Assembly: GCA_934725985.1 (NCBI GenBank)
Contig: CAKVCX010000002.1
Span: 186,001 to 250,000, forward strand
DNA: 64,000 bases
Origin: an uncultured Bacilli bacterium
GTDB taxonomy: Bacteria; Bacillota_I; Bacilli_A; RFN20; CAG-826
Reading direction: 5' to 3'
Position 1 is the stretch's first letter. Each line of letters begins with the position of its first letter. The notes beneath the pieces were generated by a model. That model worked only from the letters and a program-made list of their open reading frames with translations. It had not been told where the DNA came from and made no database searches. Below, in pieces: positions 1 to 8,603 of the stretch. The position numbers and the translations under genes are program-made.

Positions 1-67
1 CTTTTTAAAATTTTTTAATAATTTTTGTTTTCAAATTATAGTTTTCACATATTTTCATTAATTTTCA

Positions 68-2287
68 TTAATTCTTTTTTCTTTTTTTAATTATTAAGGC
101 ACTAGCAGAAATTAGGCATATAGAAACTATGGAAGCCAATATTGTTATTGGCAATAAATTGCTGCTATTTTTGTTTTTAGAATACATAATGCTAGCAGGG
201 GCTAGATCAAAGATAAAATCTTCATAACCATATTTATTTATTATAAATTCGTAACGTTGCTTAAATTCACTTAATTCTTCATTAGAATAATTTGCTTTTA
301 TATAAGATTTTGTTTCTTCACTTAATGATTCATATTCGCTTTTTAAATTATTCCAAGTATTTAAAGTAACATTCATTGATAAACATTCTTGTTTTGTTTC
401 TATTAAAAATGTGGATGCATAAAGCAAGGCATTTGTTTTATCTAAATTTGAAGTTGACTTGCTAACATAAATAGAAGGATAAACAAGGCTAGAGTCTGTT
501 TTATCGTATGTCTTAAATCTAGGTGCACTTATATTGAATAAGAGTGGTTGAGACACGGAAAGAGGTTTTATGATGGCCTTGCTTTCATTGATTTCAATTG
601 TCCAATTTGTTTCCCCATTATTTAATTGAAGTGCTTTGGAAGTGGAAGCTCCTAGTTTTTGCTTGGCATTATTAATAAAGGAAAAAGAATCGGTATTTTT
701 TTCTAAAGTAAAAATTTCTATCTCGTTAGAAGGATTCTCTAATTTTTCTTTATTAGACGAGAAAGAAGCGGAGATGCTTTGTAAATATTTATCTTTAAGC
801 GATCCAGCGGCTACGTTTTTCTCAGGATAGGCTATTATCAAGCTATCGCCGTCTTCTAAATCTGATGTCTTCTTTGCTAAATTAAACCCGCTTTGCTCTT
901 TGACTGTTATAGTTGTACTAGCTTTAATTGAAGGGTTTATTGAAGAAGTGACTGTTAAGGTTGCAACTCCTTCTTTTAAACCCAATAAGGAATTATTGGA
1001 AATTATTTTTGCAATGGAATCGTCATTTATTGATAACGTGTATCCTTTTTCTTCGGTGTCTAATGGTATATAAAAGACGTCGATGGATTTACTTTGACCA
1101 ACATTTAAACTGATTGAGGCAGGCAAGGAAATCCCTTCTATTTTTATTTTATCGTTATGGACTTCTATATTGATAGAAGCATCAATTGATGGATTTAAGG
1201 TACTGGTTGCTTTTATATTGGTTTTCCCAATTGATTTAGCTTCAACTAGCCCGTTATTTGAAACTGTTGCAATATCATTATTTAAACTTGTCCAAATAAT
1301 TGAATTGCTCGCATTAGATGGAGTAACCGTGCAAACTAATTGATGGCTATTCCCTTGCTTTAATCTTAATGAAGAGGGAGAAATCGATAAAGAAGTAGGC
1401 TCAATTTTCGTTAATGGTATGTTCCCCCAAATATAATCCGCCCATTCTGGATGATAAATAAATGGGTTCCTGTTATTTTGGATTTTATAAACCCTTTCAC
1501 ATCTTTCCTTTTCATATTGGTTTTTTTCTAAATGTTTATTCCATTTTAGGAAAAGACTAGTCGAATAATCTGTAAGCCCATAGGTCCCATTTTTATCAAA
1601 AACGGCTTTTCCGTTCCCTTCGGTGTAAGAAGAATTCGTATACGTAACATATTTTAAGGCGAAGTAGAAATAGCTTCTTGCTATATTGCCTTTCCATTCA
1701 TCGTTTGGTTCAAATACAATTCCATCGTAACCAGAAAAAGAGGAAGGCCCTAATTTGGAATACCCATTGTTGGAAGTGCTTGTCGGATTTGAGGTTTCCC
1801 CTAAAGCATAATTGCTTCTCATTCCATTAATTTTTCCATCGGTGGGATACATATTAAACATGTCGCCGCCTTCGCCGTTTGGACCGCCTTTACTACCACC
1901 CCACCAGGATTTCGGTATTAGATGTTCTTTGTTCCACAAGTCTCCTTCATTTTTGTAGTTATTTTTCGAATTTACAGGAGGTAATCTAGATGTGTTGGAA
2001 TACATATCTACTAAATACCCATCGACAAAATCTGTTTGAATAAAAGTGCTATTTAAAGCCTCATAAGACTGTTTTTTCCAACCATCCCATACTTTGCTTT
2101 GCAATTTATCAAATAATTGCTCTCTAGATAAAGAAAACGCATCGATATCGGAAAAATAATCATCAACAGTAGTTGCCTTTTTTACAGTTGGCTCAAATCT
2201 AATGAACTTATTTTCGCTTGAATTAAAAGAAATTGATAAAGATAAAAACGGCAATAAAGCGACAAATAGTTTTAATAATCTTTTCAT
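68..2287 (-). CDS. Secreted, membrane-anchored endonuclease I with Ig-like (BIG2) repeats
   Basis: Extracellular DNA/RNA nuclease of the endonuclease I family, probably for scavenging nucleic acid at the cell surface. The start (residues 1-20) is a signal peptide with a KR head and a hydrophobic core. The nuclease domain spans about residues 40-290 and holds the family motif NKEHLIPKSWW (119-129, His122 the likely general base) followed by MYPTDGKINGMRSNY. Two bacterial Ig-like BIG2 modules follow (about 298-375 and 380-460, each ending in an SINPS/TLNPS-IxAS strand), then an unassigned beta-rich region. A C-terminal transmembrane helix (about 711-733) ends in KKRKKN, a stop-transfer tail without an LPXTG motif. 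At 739 aa it is far longer than a bare endonuclease I because of the added modules. A TAAAAT box 8 nt before ATG suggests a leaderless mRNA. The family call is firm; the role is inferred. Confidence 0.85.
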   Translation of the reverse strand: MKRLLKLFVALLPFLSLSISFNSSENKFIRFEPTVKKATTVDDYFSDIDAFSLSREQLFDKLQSKVWDGWKKQSYEALNSTFIQTDFVDGYLVDMYSNTSRLPPVNSKNNYKNEGDLWNKEHLIPKSWWGGSKGGPNGEGGDMFNMYPTDGKINGMRSNYALGETSNPTSTSNNGYSKLGPSSFSGYDGIVFEPNDEWKGNIARSYFYFALKYVTYTNSSYTEGNGKAVFDKNGTYGLTDYSTSLFLKWNKHLEKNQYEKERCERVYKIQNNRNPFIYHPEWADYIWGNIPLTKIEPTSLSISPSSLRLKQGNSHQLVCTVTPSNASNSIIWTSLNNDIATVSNNGLVEAKSIGKTNIKATSTLNPSIDASINIEVHNDKIKIEGISLPASISLNVGQSKSIDVFYIPLDTEEKGYTLSINDDSIAKIISNNSLLGLKEGVATLTVTSSINPSIKASTTITVKEQSGFNLAKKTSDLEDGDSLIIAYPEKNVAAGSLKDKYLQSISASFSSNKEKLENPSNEIEIFTLEKNTDSFSFINNAKQKLGASTSKALQLNNGETNWTIEINESKAIIKPLSVSQPLLFNISAPRFKTYDKTDSSLVYPSIYVSKSTSNLDKTNALLYASTFLIETKQECLSMNVTLNTWNNLKSEYESLSEETKSYIKANYSNEELSEFKQRYEFIINKYGYEDFIFDLAPASIMYSKNKNSSNLLPITILASIVSICLISASALIIKKRKKN

Positions 2288-2301
2288 ACAAAAATATTTT
2301 A
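2288..2301 (-). promoter_or_regulatory. -10 box abutting the endonuclease start (leaderless)
   Basis: On the minus strand TAAAAT (plus-strand 2296-2301) is followed by 8 nt and then ATG. No purine-rich Shine-Dalgarno sequence lies between them, so transcription should start at or within 1-2 nt of the start codon. No convincing -35 box was found. Confidence 0.5.
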
Positions 2302-2440
2302 AGACAAATTGATAATGTTTTTAAGGATGTTTTTATCGACGGTACAAGCTAACTTTCTCAGGAGTTATTTTATTTATTTTTCAAATGATAAAACTATGTT
2401 TTGATTTAAATATATATAGGTGTTATTTCTCTTTTTGCTT

Positions 2441-2454
2441 TATACTTAACTTGT
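2441..2454 (+). promoter_or_regulatory. -10 box abutting mgsA start (leaderless)
   Basis: TATACT at 2441-2446 lies 8 nt before the mgsA ATG at 2455. The intervening taacttgt has no Shine-Dalgarno sequence. The rest of the intergenic stretch from 2288 is AT-rich and shows no other feature. Confidence 0.5.
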
Positions 2455-2820
2455 ATGGAAAAGAAAAAGGTAATGGCTTTAATAGCCCACGATAATAAAA
2501 AAGCCGATATAGTGGCTTGGTCTTTAATTAATATTGAAAAATTGAAGCAATTTGATCTGATTGGAACAGGACATACGGCCTCTTTAATAAGTGAAAAAAC
2601 AGGTCTTTCAGTTAAAGGATATTTGTCAGGTCCAATGGGTGGGGATCAAGAAATAGGCGCCTTAATCGCGACTGGACAAGTAGATTTCGTTGTATTCTTT
2701 TGGGATCCTCTTCAAGCCCAACCACACGATCCAGACGTAAAAGCCTTAATGAGAATTGCCGCTGTTTACGACATTCCATTCGCCACTAATGAAGCAACCG
2801 CTAATTGTTTGCTTAAATAA
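2455..2820 (+). CDS. mgsA: Methylglyoxal synthase
   Basis: Converts dihydroxyacetone phosphate to methylglyoxal plus phosphate, the overflow bypass of lower glycolysis, in the cytosol. The 121 aa match the short bacterial form. Visible family motifs are IAHDNKK at 9-15 (active-site His and Asp region), GTGHTA, LSGPMGGDQEIGA (containing the catalytic Asp of GGDQ), and FFWDPLQAQPHDPDVKAL with the conserved His. It starts at ATG 2455, just behind a -10 box with no Shine-Dalgarno sequence. It heads an operon with the two aconitase-X genes, whose first ATG is 17 nt past its stop. That is an unusual partner and may mean the operon handles a three-carbon or detoxification intermediate. Confidence 0.93.
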   Translation: MEKKKVMALIAHDNKKADIVAWSLINIEKLKQFDLIGTGHTASLISEKTGLSVKGYLSGPMGGDQEIGALIATGQVDFVVFFWDPLQAQPHDPDVKALMRIAAVYDIPFATNEATANCLLK

Positions 2821-2837
2821 AAGGAAAGGATTTGACC

Positions 2838-4136
2838 ATGTACGAACCAAAAATGATGCTTAATGAAGAAGAAAAAAGTATTCTTCAAGGAAAAGAAGGC
2901 GAAACAAAAAGAAAAATGATGGAATGCCTTGTTCGCTATGGAGATATTTTTGGAGCCAAGCGTTTAGTTGGGCTAACCCATAAACAAGGCCATTTGGTTA
3001 CTAGTTTTGGCATTTCCATGCTTAAACCGATCTATCCTTTAATGGATGAGCTAATTAAAGCGGGCCTAAAAGCACCTGCTGGTTTTACCGCCGATCCTAG
3101 GCCAATGGAATTCGACCAATGTTCTGCCAATTTATTGGAAAAGTTTGTTTTTAAAAAAATAATTTATGGCAAACAAAAGCAATATGAAGAACAGCTAAGC
3201 AAAGTAGGCTTATCGAATAAGGATGCTTTTTCTTGTACCTGCTATTTAAAAGAAATGGGCAATACGCCTAAAAAAGGTGATGTTATTTCCTGGGCCGAAA
3301 GCAGTGCGGTTGTTTATGCAAACTCGGTTTTAGGTGCTAAATGCAATAGGAATTCCGGCGTTTTGGAATTATTTGGCACAATTTTAGGAAAAGCACCAGA
3401 ATTTGGCTTTTTAACCGAAGAAGGGAGAAAGGCCACTTGGAAAATAATTATTAAAACAACTAAAAAACCAGAAGCCCAAATCTTAGGTTCGGCCATCGGC
3501 ATGAAAGTAATGGATCAAGTCCCTTATGTAGTTGGGTTAGATAAATATTTAAAGGAATTGCCAGATGAAGATACCATTTCTTATCTAAAGGATTTTGGTG
3601 CTGCTTCGGCTTCTAATGGAGCAGTCGGATTATATCATATTGAAAACATCACCCCAGAGGCAAAAGAACAAGGAAAATCCCTTTTAAAAGAAGGATATAA
3701 GGAATACATAATCGATGATGCTGAATTGGATAGGGTTTATAAGTCCTATCCAATTATGTGGAAGAAGAAAAACAAAAAAGCCTATCGTTGTTTCATTGGC
3801 TGTCCTCATTTGACTTTAAAACAATTGATTGATTGGACCAATGTATTAGAAAAGGCCTTAAAAGAAACCAATAGGAAAAAATTATATATTGATACAGTCT
3901 TTACAACCTCTCCAGGCGTTAGAGAAGAATTTAAGAAACTGCCTCAATATAAAACATTAACATCCATGGGTGCCCATGTTAGCTGCATTTGTCCTTTAAT
4001 GTATGCAGATAACCCATTATGTGGTGCTAAAAGATTAATGACCAATTCCAACAAATTACGTACTTATACTTTCTCTAGGTATTATAAAGATGAGGAAGTA
4101 GTTTCGATTTTATCCAATAAAAAGGAGGGCAAATAA
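2838..4136 (+). CDS. Aconitase X large (catalytic) subunit, DUF521
   Basis: Fe-S dehydratase/hydratase large subunit of the AcnX family, about 432 aa and full length. Characterised members are cis-3-hydroxy-L-proline dehydratases in bacteria and mevalonate-5-phosphate dehydratase in archaea; the substrate here cannot be read from sequence. Hallmarks visible are the middle motif WAESSAVVYANSVLGAK with CNRNSG, the early FDQCSAN, FIGCPHLTL, and the late VSCICPLMYADNPLCGAKRL, with several candidate cluster cysteines. The C-terminal TNSNKLRTYTFSRYY departs from the TNSAKxxxYxP-like ending I expect. ATG 2838 is chosen over the in-frame TTG 2832 because GGAAAGGA (2823-2830) is well spaced for it. 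It is the middle gene of mgsA-AcnX-L-AcnX-S. No proline or pyrroline reductase is nearby, which weakens a hydroxyproline role. Confidence 0.88.
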   Translation: MYEPKMMLNEEEKSILQGKEGETKRKMMECLVRYGDIFGAKRLVGLTHKQGHLVTSFGISMLKPIYPLMDELIKAGLKAPAGFTADPRPMEFDQCSANLLEKFVFKKIIYGKQKQYEEQLSKVGLSNKDAFSCTCYLKEMGNTPKKGDVISWAESSAVVYANSVLGAKCNRNSGVLELFGTILGKAPEFGFLTEEGRKATWKIIIKTTKKPEAQILGSAIGMKVMDQVPYVVGLDKYLKELPDEDTISYLKDFGAASASNGAVGLYHIENITPEAKEQGKSLLKEGYKEYIIDDAELDRVYKSYPIMWKKKNKKAYRCFIGCPHLTLKQLIDWTNVLEKALKETNRKKLYIDTVFTTSPGVREEFKKLPQYKTLTSMGAHVSCICPLMYADNPLCGAKRLMTNSNKLRTYTFSRYYKDEEVVSILSNKKEGK

Positions 4137-4138
4137 TA

Positions 4139-4582
4139 ATGAAAACATTTACTGGGAGAGTTATTTTTGGCGGAACTTATAAAGGGGAAGCCGTTGTTAC
4201 TCACCAAGGTTTTAACACACTTGCTTCCTTTCAAAAAAGCGCTTTAAATTCTAATTGCAAAAAAGTCATTGTTTCTGATCAAAACAATAAAGAATTATTT
4301 GGAGTTAATATCACTGGCAAGGCTTTGTGCCTTCCTATGACAATTGGTTCGACTACAGGAGGCATGGTTATTCAAACTGTTGCTAGTAGGGGAATTGCCC
4401 CAACTGCTTGGCTATTCGCTTCTTCTATCGACCCTCTTGCTGCTAGCGGTATCATCCTTTCTAGGGTATGGAATAACGTTCCACTTATTGCCATTGATAA
4501 TTTAGGAGATGAATTTTTAAATTCAGTGAAGACAGGGGGTCAAATTGAAGTCAAAGAGGATGGAACCGTTATCGTCTATTAA
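4139..4582 (+). CDS. Aconitase X small (swivel) subunit, DUF126
   Basis: Small subunit that completes the AcnX active site; 147 aa, a normal length. It begins with the strand pattern FTGRVIFGGTYKGEAVVTHQGF. It then has the conserved swivel-domain stretch LPMTIGSTTGGMVIQTV with RGIAPTAW, followed by DPLAASGIILSRVWNNVPLIAID. The Ser/Thr-rich GSTTG loop is where the family carries its catalytic serine. A strong Shine-Dalgarno sequence AAAGGAGGG (4121-4129) precedes the ATG, and the gap from the large subunit is only 2 nt, so the two are co-translated. Unfused large and small subunits correspond to the type II arrangement of the family. Confidence 0.88.
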   Translation: MKTFTGRVIFGGTYKGEAVVTHQGFNTLASFQKSALNSNCKKVIVSDQNNKELFGVNITGKALCLPMTIGSTTGGMVIQTVASRGIAPTAWLFASSIDPLAASGIILSRVWNNVPLIAIDNLGDEFLNSVKTGGQIEVKEDGTVIVY

Positions 4583-4639
4583 TTCTTTTTTATTTTAGTT
4601 TTAATAAGCGTTTCTTCTTGACTAGGTTTAGTTTTCTTT

Positions 4640-6778
4640 ATGCAAAAAGCTATAGCGAAAAAAAGGGTATTTACTTTGTTTCAAACAAAGCCGCATTTTC
4701 TTTATATGCTTGCTATTTTAATTAATTCGGTTTTAGGCTGTTATGCACTAGAAAACGTAGCTTTTTTTAATGAAGAAAGCTTCATTCTAAATAACAATTT
4801 TGAATTTTATATTGTTTTTGTTGCCGCAATATTATCAAACATTTCTTTGCTATTCTTTATTCATAAATATGAAAAGTTAAAAATCAATATCGTGCCTTTC
4901 ATAGTTTGTCTTATTTGCCTCTTTGCCAATTGGATCGGCATTTTAGCTTTTCCTTCTAGCGAATTATTTTCTATGCAAATTAGCGAAAGTAAAACAATTT
5001 CCTTTGTTTTTGATTTTTCTTTTCTTACTAAAATTAGATATGGGCTTTTATTTTGTCTAGCAATTTATTATGCCTACATGATTTTTGGTGTTTACCCAAA
5101 ATTAATCAAAAGTTCTTCTTCTTTCTCTTTTATATTTTTTGGAATTGTTTTCGTTGCTGTTTTCTCAATTGCTTGGAGTTTGGTTTTTGAATGGGACGTG
5201 TATGTAAAATACTTTAATAAGAACGATTCATTATTGGCTTCTGATTGCGTTGCAAGTTGCTATAACAATAGAAATACATTTGGTACATTGCTTTTATTAG
5301 GGATTTGCTCTTGTGGTTTTTTGCAGTGTAAAAGGCATAGTTTTATTCATTATTTACTAATGGTTATTTTTTACATAGAGCTTTATTTTGTAATATCGAA
5401 AACCTCAATTGTTTTATCGAGTTTGTTTTTGCTAATTTTCTTATTTTATAGATTCATTTTAACGATTAAGCGACGTCCTATTAAAACTATTTTTTGTTCA
5501 ATCTTAGTAGCTGGGCTTCCTACATTATTTTTATGTTTTGGCGCTTTTAATGTATTTGGAGAAAATTCGTTTTTTTCTAAGCTATTTGCTAATTTTATTC
5601 TTTCTTTTGATTTTACCAAAATGCCTTCGATGGAATCTAGAAAATTTATTTGGGACGCTTTGCTTTCTATTATGCAAAGTAACCCCGTTAGAATCGTTTT
5701 TGGTCTTGGCGAATATACGCCGAATTTATTGCTTGCAAATGCTTTTTCTAAACTTCATAGTGGCTACTTCTATGCGCATAATGGAATTCTTCAACTTTTT
5801 GCTAGCGGCGGAATTATCCGCTTGCTTTGTGTCGCTTTTTTCTATTTTGCTTTCTTATTTAAAGCCATTAGGCTTATGTGCAATAAAAATTCTATTTCCT
5901 TTATTTTTGTCTTAATGTTTTTTGTTTTTTCATTACATGGATTAAGCGAATCTACTTTTTTCTTTCCTAGTGATACTAAAGGCTTTGCTTTATGTTTTGT
6001 TACTTTATTGCCAGTTTTTGTAGATTATGAAAGATTGAAAGAAAAATCAATGGATGGAGTCGAGTCATTTAGAAAAACAAAGGTTAAGTTTTTTTATTCT
6101 TCTTTATCGAAAACTACTTTGTTACTTAGCTTTATTTTACCTTTATTTATTTTCTTTGGGGGCTTTTATCTAAATATAGATTTCGCTTTCTCTATATCAC
6201 CTTCCCTTAATTATTATTTTTCTATTTTTTGCCTCGTATCGCCTTTGTTTTTGATTCTGTGTTTTTATTGTTCTTTTTCTATTAAAAAGAAAAGCAGTCT
6301 AATTTATGTTTTTCTTTCCTTGTTTTTTGCTTTCTTTGGGGCGGCCACTTGTTTTTTCTATCATTCTCCTTTTTCTTTCTTTTCATTCTTTGCTTTTCTT
6401 TTTCTATATACGATTTACTTATTTTTTAGATCTAGAAAGTATTTAAAAAATGAGAACCATTCTAAGATATGGGTTTTATTTTTAGGTCTATTTATTTATC
6501 TTGGGTTGGTTTTTCTTCTTAATTATTTGCCTTTGTTCTTCTATTATTCCAACTCTTTCTACAGCCTTTCTTATTTAATGGGTTTACTAGTAGCAAATTT
6601 GTTTTTGTATCTTTGCTACATTTTCTTCCCTAGAAAAAAATCAATAATGGCTCCTTTAGATTCGAAATTATATTTCCTTTCCTTAAGGATTTCTTATTTT
6701 TTAAATAAAAAAGAAGCAAAAAGAATGCTAAGGGAAGATAAATATTTCAAAAGGAATGGTTTTTCTAAAATAAGGTAA
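4640..6778 (+). CDS. Polytopic membrane protein, O-antigen ligase/polymerase (Wzy/RfaL)-like
   Basis: A 712 aa, very hydrophobic protein with roughly 14-16 predicted membrane segments and a basic C-terminal tail. A larger soluble loop at about residues 340-390 carries FGLGEYTPN and SGYFYAHNGILQLFASGG, which resembles the H-N-x-xL-Q region of O-antigen ligase-type (Wzy_C) proteins. An HGLSES motif follows. Such proteins link or polymerise lipid-carried glycans on the outer face of the membrane. Residues 480-700 add a second set of helices beyond the usual size of about 400-450 aa. No -10 box or Shine-Dalgarno sequence is clear before ATG 4640. The family call is moderate; the substrate is unknown. 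Confidence 0.6.
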   Translation: MQKAIAKKRVFTLFQTKPHFLYMLAILINSVLGCYALENVAFFNEESFILNNNFEFYIVFVAAILSNISLLFFIHKYEKLKINIVPFIVCLICLFANWIGILAFPSSELFSMQISESKTISFVFDFSFLTKIRYGLLFCLAIYYAYMIFGVYPKLIKSSSSFSFIFFGIVFVAVFSIAWSLVFEWDVYVKYFNKNDSLLASDCVASCYNNRNTFGTLLLLGICSCGFLQCKRHSFIHYLLMVIFYIELYFVISKTSIVLSSLFLLIFLFYRFILTIKRRPIKTIFCSILVAGLPTLFLCFGAFNVFGENSFFSKLFANFILSFDFTKMPSMESRKFIWDALLSIMQSNPVRIVFGLGEYTPNLLLANAFSKLHSGYFYAHNGILQLFASGGIIRLLCVAFFYFAFLFKAIRLMCNKNSISFIFVLMFFVFSLHGLSESTFFFPSDTKGFALCFVTLLPVFVDYERLKEKSMDGVESFRKTKVKFFYSSLSKTTLLLSFILPLFIFFGGFYLNIDFAFSISPSLNYYFSIFCLVSPLFLILCFYCSFSIKKKSSLIYVFLSLFFAFFGAATCFFYHSPFSFFSFFAFLFLYTIYLFFRSRKYLKNENHSKIWVLFLGLFIYLGLVFLLNYLPLFFYYSNSFYSLSYLMGLLVANLFLYLCYIFFPRKKSIMAPLDSKLYFLSLRISYFLNKKEAKRMLREDKYFKRNGFSKIR

Positions 6779-6783
6779 CTTTT

Positions 6784-7077
6784 ATGCCGACGACAAACGA
6801 TTATAAAGATTATGTTTTGGAACAATTGGATTTGTTAGAAAACATTACTTACAAAAAGATGATGGGCGAATTTTTACTTTATTTTAATAATGTTTTATTC
6901 GGCGGGATTTATGATGACAGGCTTTTAGTAAAAATAACTAAGACCAATCAAAAATACGGCATGAATGAAGACATTCCTTATAAAAACGGCAAACATATGT
7001 ACTTAGTAAAGGAAATCGATAATAAAGAAGAATTAAAGAAAATAGTTTTAGACACATGTAAAGGCTTGCTTAAATAA
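6784..7077 (+). CDS. TfoX/Sxy N-terminal-domain protein
   Basis: A 97 aa cytosolic protein. The fold is suggested by ITYKKMMGEFLLYFNNVLFGGIYDDRLLVKI, matching the TfoX N-terminal pattern (K-MFGG/Y-L-Y-x-dg-xFg-i-xdd-lylK), with a short C-terminal helix. In Proteobacteria TfoX regulates competence. Stand-alone N-domains in Firmicutes have no proven role, so no function is claimed. It lies 5 nt after the membrane protein gene and has only a weak AAGG ribosome site, so it is probably co-transcribed. Confidence 0.75.
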   Translation: MPTTNDYKDYVLEQLDLLENITYKKMMGEFLLYFNNVLFGGIYDDRLLVKITKTNQKYGMNEDIPYKNGKHMYLVKEIDNKEELKKIVLDTCKGLLK

Positions 7078-7099
7078 ATTGTTTTAATTTATATTGGTT

Positions 7100-7151
7100 T
7101 AATCTAGGCCAGTTTTTTAAAGTTGCTTTAAATTTTCTTTTTACTAGATTA
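7100..7151. repeat. 8-bp inverted repeat upstream of the MFS gene
   Basis: TAATCTAG (7100-7107) and CTAGATTA (7144-7151) form a perfect inverted repeat 36 bp apart. The right arm lies directly before a possible -10 GATAAT (7153-7158). It could be a split operator for the transporter gene or chance in AT-rich DNA. The surrounding 7078-7178 holds no gene. Confidence 0.3.
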
Positions 7152-7178
7152 GGATAATTTAAGTTAAGGAAATAAAGT

Positions 7179-8603
7179 ATGGAAAATAATGAAACAAAAA
7201 AACTGAAACTAAATTATAAACGTACCTTTATCATTGGCTTTGCCTTTTTTGGAATTTTGTTGTTGTGGCAAGTCTATGATTCTTGGTGTCCGACATTTTT
7301 GACTGAATTATTTACTAAGGCTATCCCGGGTTCGACGGCAAAGTCGGTCCAGTATCTAGTAGGCATTATGATGGCGATCGATAATTTGGCCGCTTTGATA
7401 TTGTTGCCTATCTTTGGTCATTTATCCGATAAAACCAAAACTCCTATCGGTAAAAGGATGCCCTATATTTTAGTTGGGACTTTTGTTTGTGCGATTGCTT
7501 TCCCTTTTATTCCAATTGCTTTTCATTATAACAATCTAGCTGGCGTGTTATCTTGCATGTTTATTGTTGTTACTTTTGCCATGATGTATAGAAATCCTGC
7601 CGTTGCCTTAATGCCTGATATAACCCCTAAGCCGCTTAGAAGCAAAGCCAATGGCATTATTAACATAATGGGCTATATAGGCGGGGCTTTTGCTACGGTT
7701 CTTGGCATTTTCTTCTCTTTATCTTCCTATTTAAAAGTAGGTGGAAGCAAATATTTGAACATTTGGGTTATTGAAATTCCTTTTTTAGTTGGATCCATTT
7801 TAATGGTTATCTCTGCCTTGGTTCTTTTCTTCTTGATTAATGAGAACAAGATAGAAGAAGAAGTAAAGGAAGATATGGAATTAGGCGAAAGGGAAGCTGA
7901 AATCGAAGATAAAATCAAAGAAGGGGAAGAGGATGCCCCGCTAACTAAGGCCAATAAAATTATGTTATTTTTGATTTTAGGAGCCGAATTCTTTTGGTTC
8001 ATGTCTGATAATGGAATTGGCACTTTCATGGTCAATTATACCCAATATCATTTGCTTAGCGATTCTTCGAAAATGATGATAACCATAATCATAGGCGGGG
8101 CTGCCTCGGTCTTAGGCTTCCTTTTTGGTGGGAGCATTGCTTCAAAAATAGGAAGGAAATGGACTGTTGTTATTGGACTAGGAATAACCGTTGCCTCTTT
8201 ATTGCTTTGGACAATTTGCTCTTATTCCATCCCGGTAAATACTCCAGGTGCAGGCCAATATAACCCCTTCCCATTATACTTATATTTTGTTTGGGGCTTA
8301 AAAGGATTTGGCATGTCTTTAGTTCACGTCAATTCCTTTCCCATGGTTGTTGAATTGTGTTCGAATAAAAAGATTGGAAAATTTACTGGCTTTTATTATG
8401 CCTCTTCCATGGCTGCCCAAACGGTTACTCCGGTATTGCTAGGAAGTTTAATCCTTTCCCCAAATTTAGATTTTGCTTTCTTGCCAATTTATGGTCTTTC
8501 CATGGCTAGTGTTTCCTTAATCATTTTTATGTTTGTTAAAAATGTAAAAAATAAAAAGACCGATTTTAAGAAAGGTTTAGAAGCCTTAGGAGAAGAAGAG
8601 TAA
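7179..8603 (+). CDS. MFS transporter, GPH/SLC45-like sugar (glycoside) permease
   Basis: A 474 aa, 12-helix cytoplasmic-membrane transporter. The loop between helices 2 and 3 has the motif FGHLSDKTKTPIGKRMPYILVG, the GPH/SLC45-type D-x-(S/T)-xxxGRR-P pattern. A long charged cytosolic loop (about 222-250, EEEVKEDMELGEREAEIEDK-like) joins the halves. SIASKIGRKW is the matching second-half motif. Members import disaccharides or glycosides with protons or cations. It lies directly upstream of the carbohydrate region with galM-galT-galK and malQ, so a galactoside or maltodextrin substrate is a reasonable guess, not a demonstration. A Shine-Dalgarno sequence AAGGA precedes ATG 7179. Confidence 0.75.
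   Translation: MENNETKKLKLNYKRTFIIGFAFFGILLLWQVYDSWCPTFLTELFTKAIPGSTAKSVQYLVGIMMAIDNLAALILLPIFGHLSDKTKTPIGKRMPYILVGTFVCAIAFPFIPIAFHYNNLAGVLSCMFIVVTFAMMYRNPAVALMPDITPKPLRSKANGIINIMGYIGGAFATVLGIFFSLSSYLKVGGSKYLNIWVIEIPFLVGSILMVISALVLFFLINENKIEEEVKEDMELGEREAEIEDKIKEGEEDAPLTKANKIMLFLILGAEFFWFMSDNGIGTFMVNYTQYHLLSDSSKMMITIIIGGAASVLGFLFGGSIASKIGRKWTVVIGLGITVASLLLWTICSYSIPVNTPGAGQYNPFPLYLYFVWGLKGFGMSLVHVNSFPMVVELCSNKKIGKFTGFYYASSMAAQTVTPVLLGSLILSPNLDFAFLPIYGLSMASVSLIIFMFVKNVKNKKTDFKKGLEALGEEE

Noticed and set aside
1..67. Direct repeat attttcatta at the left edge as a mobile-element end
   Set aside because: Only two short AT-rich copies, no transposase or target duplication; probably chance.
2401..2446. 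TTGATT as -35 for mgsA
   Set aside because: It is 34 bp from the TATACT box, far beyond a workable spacer.
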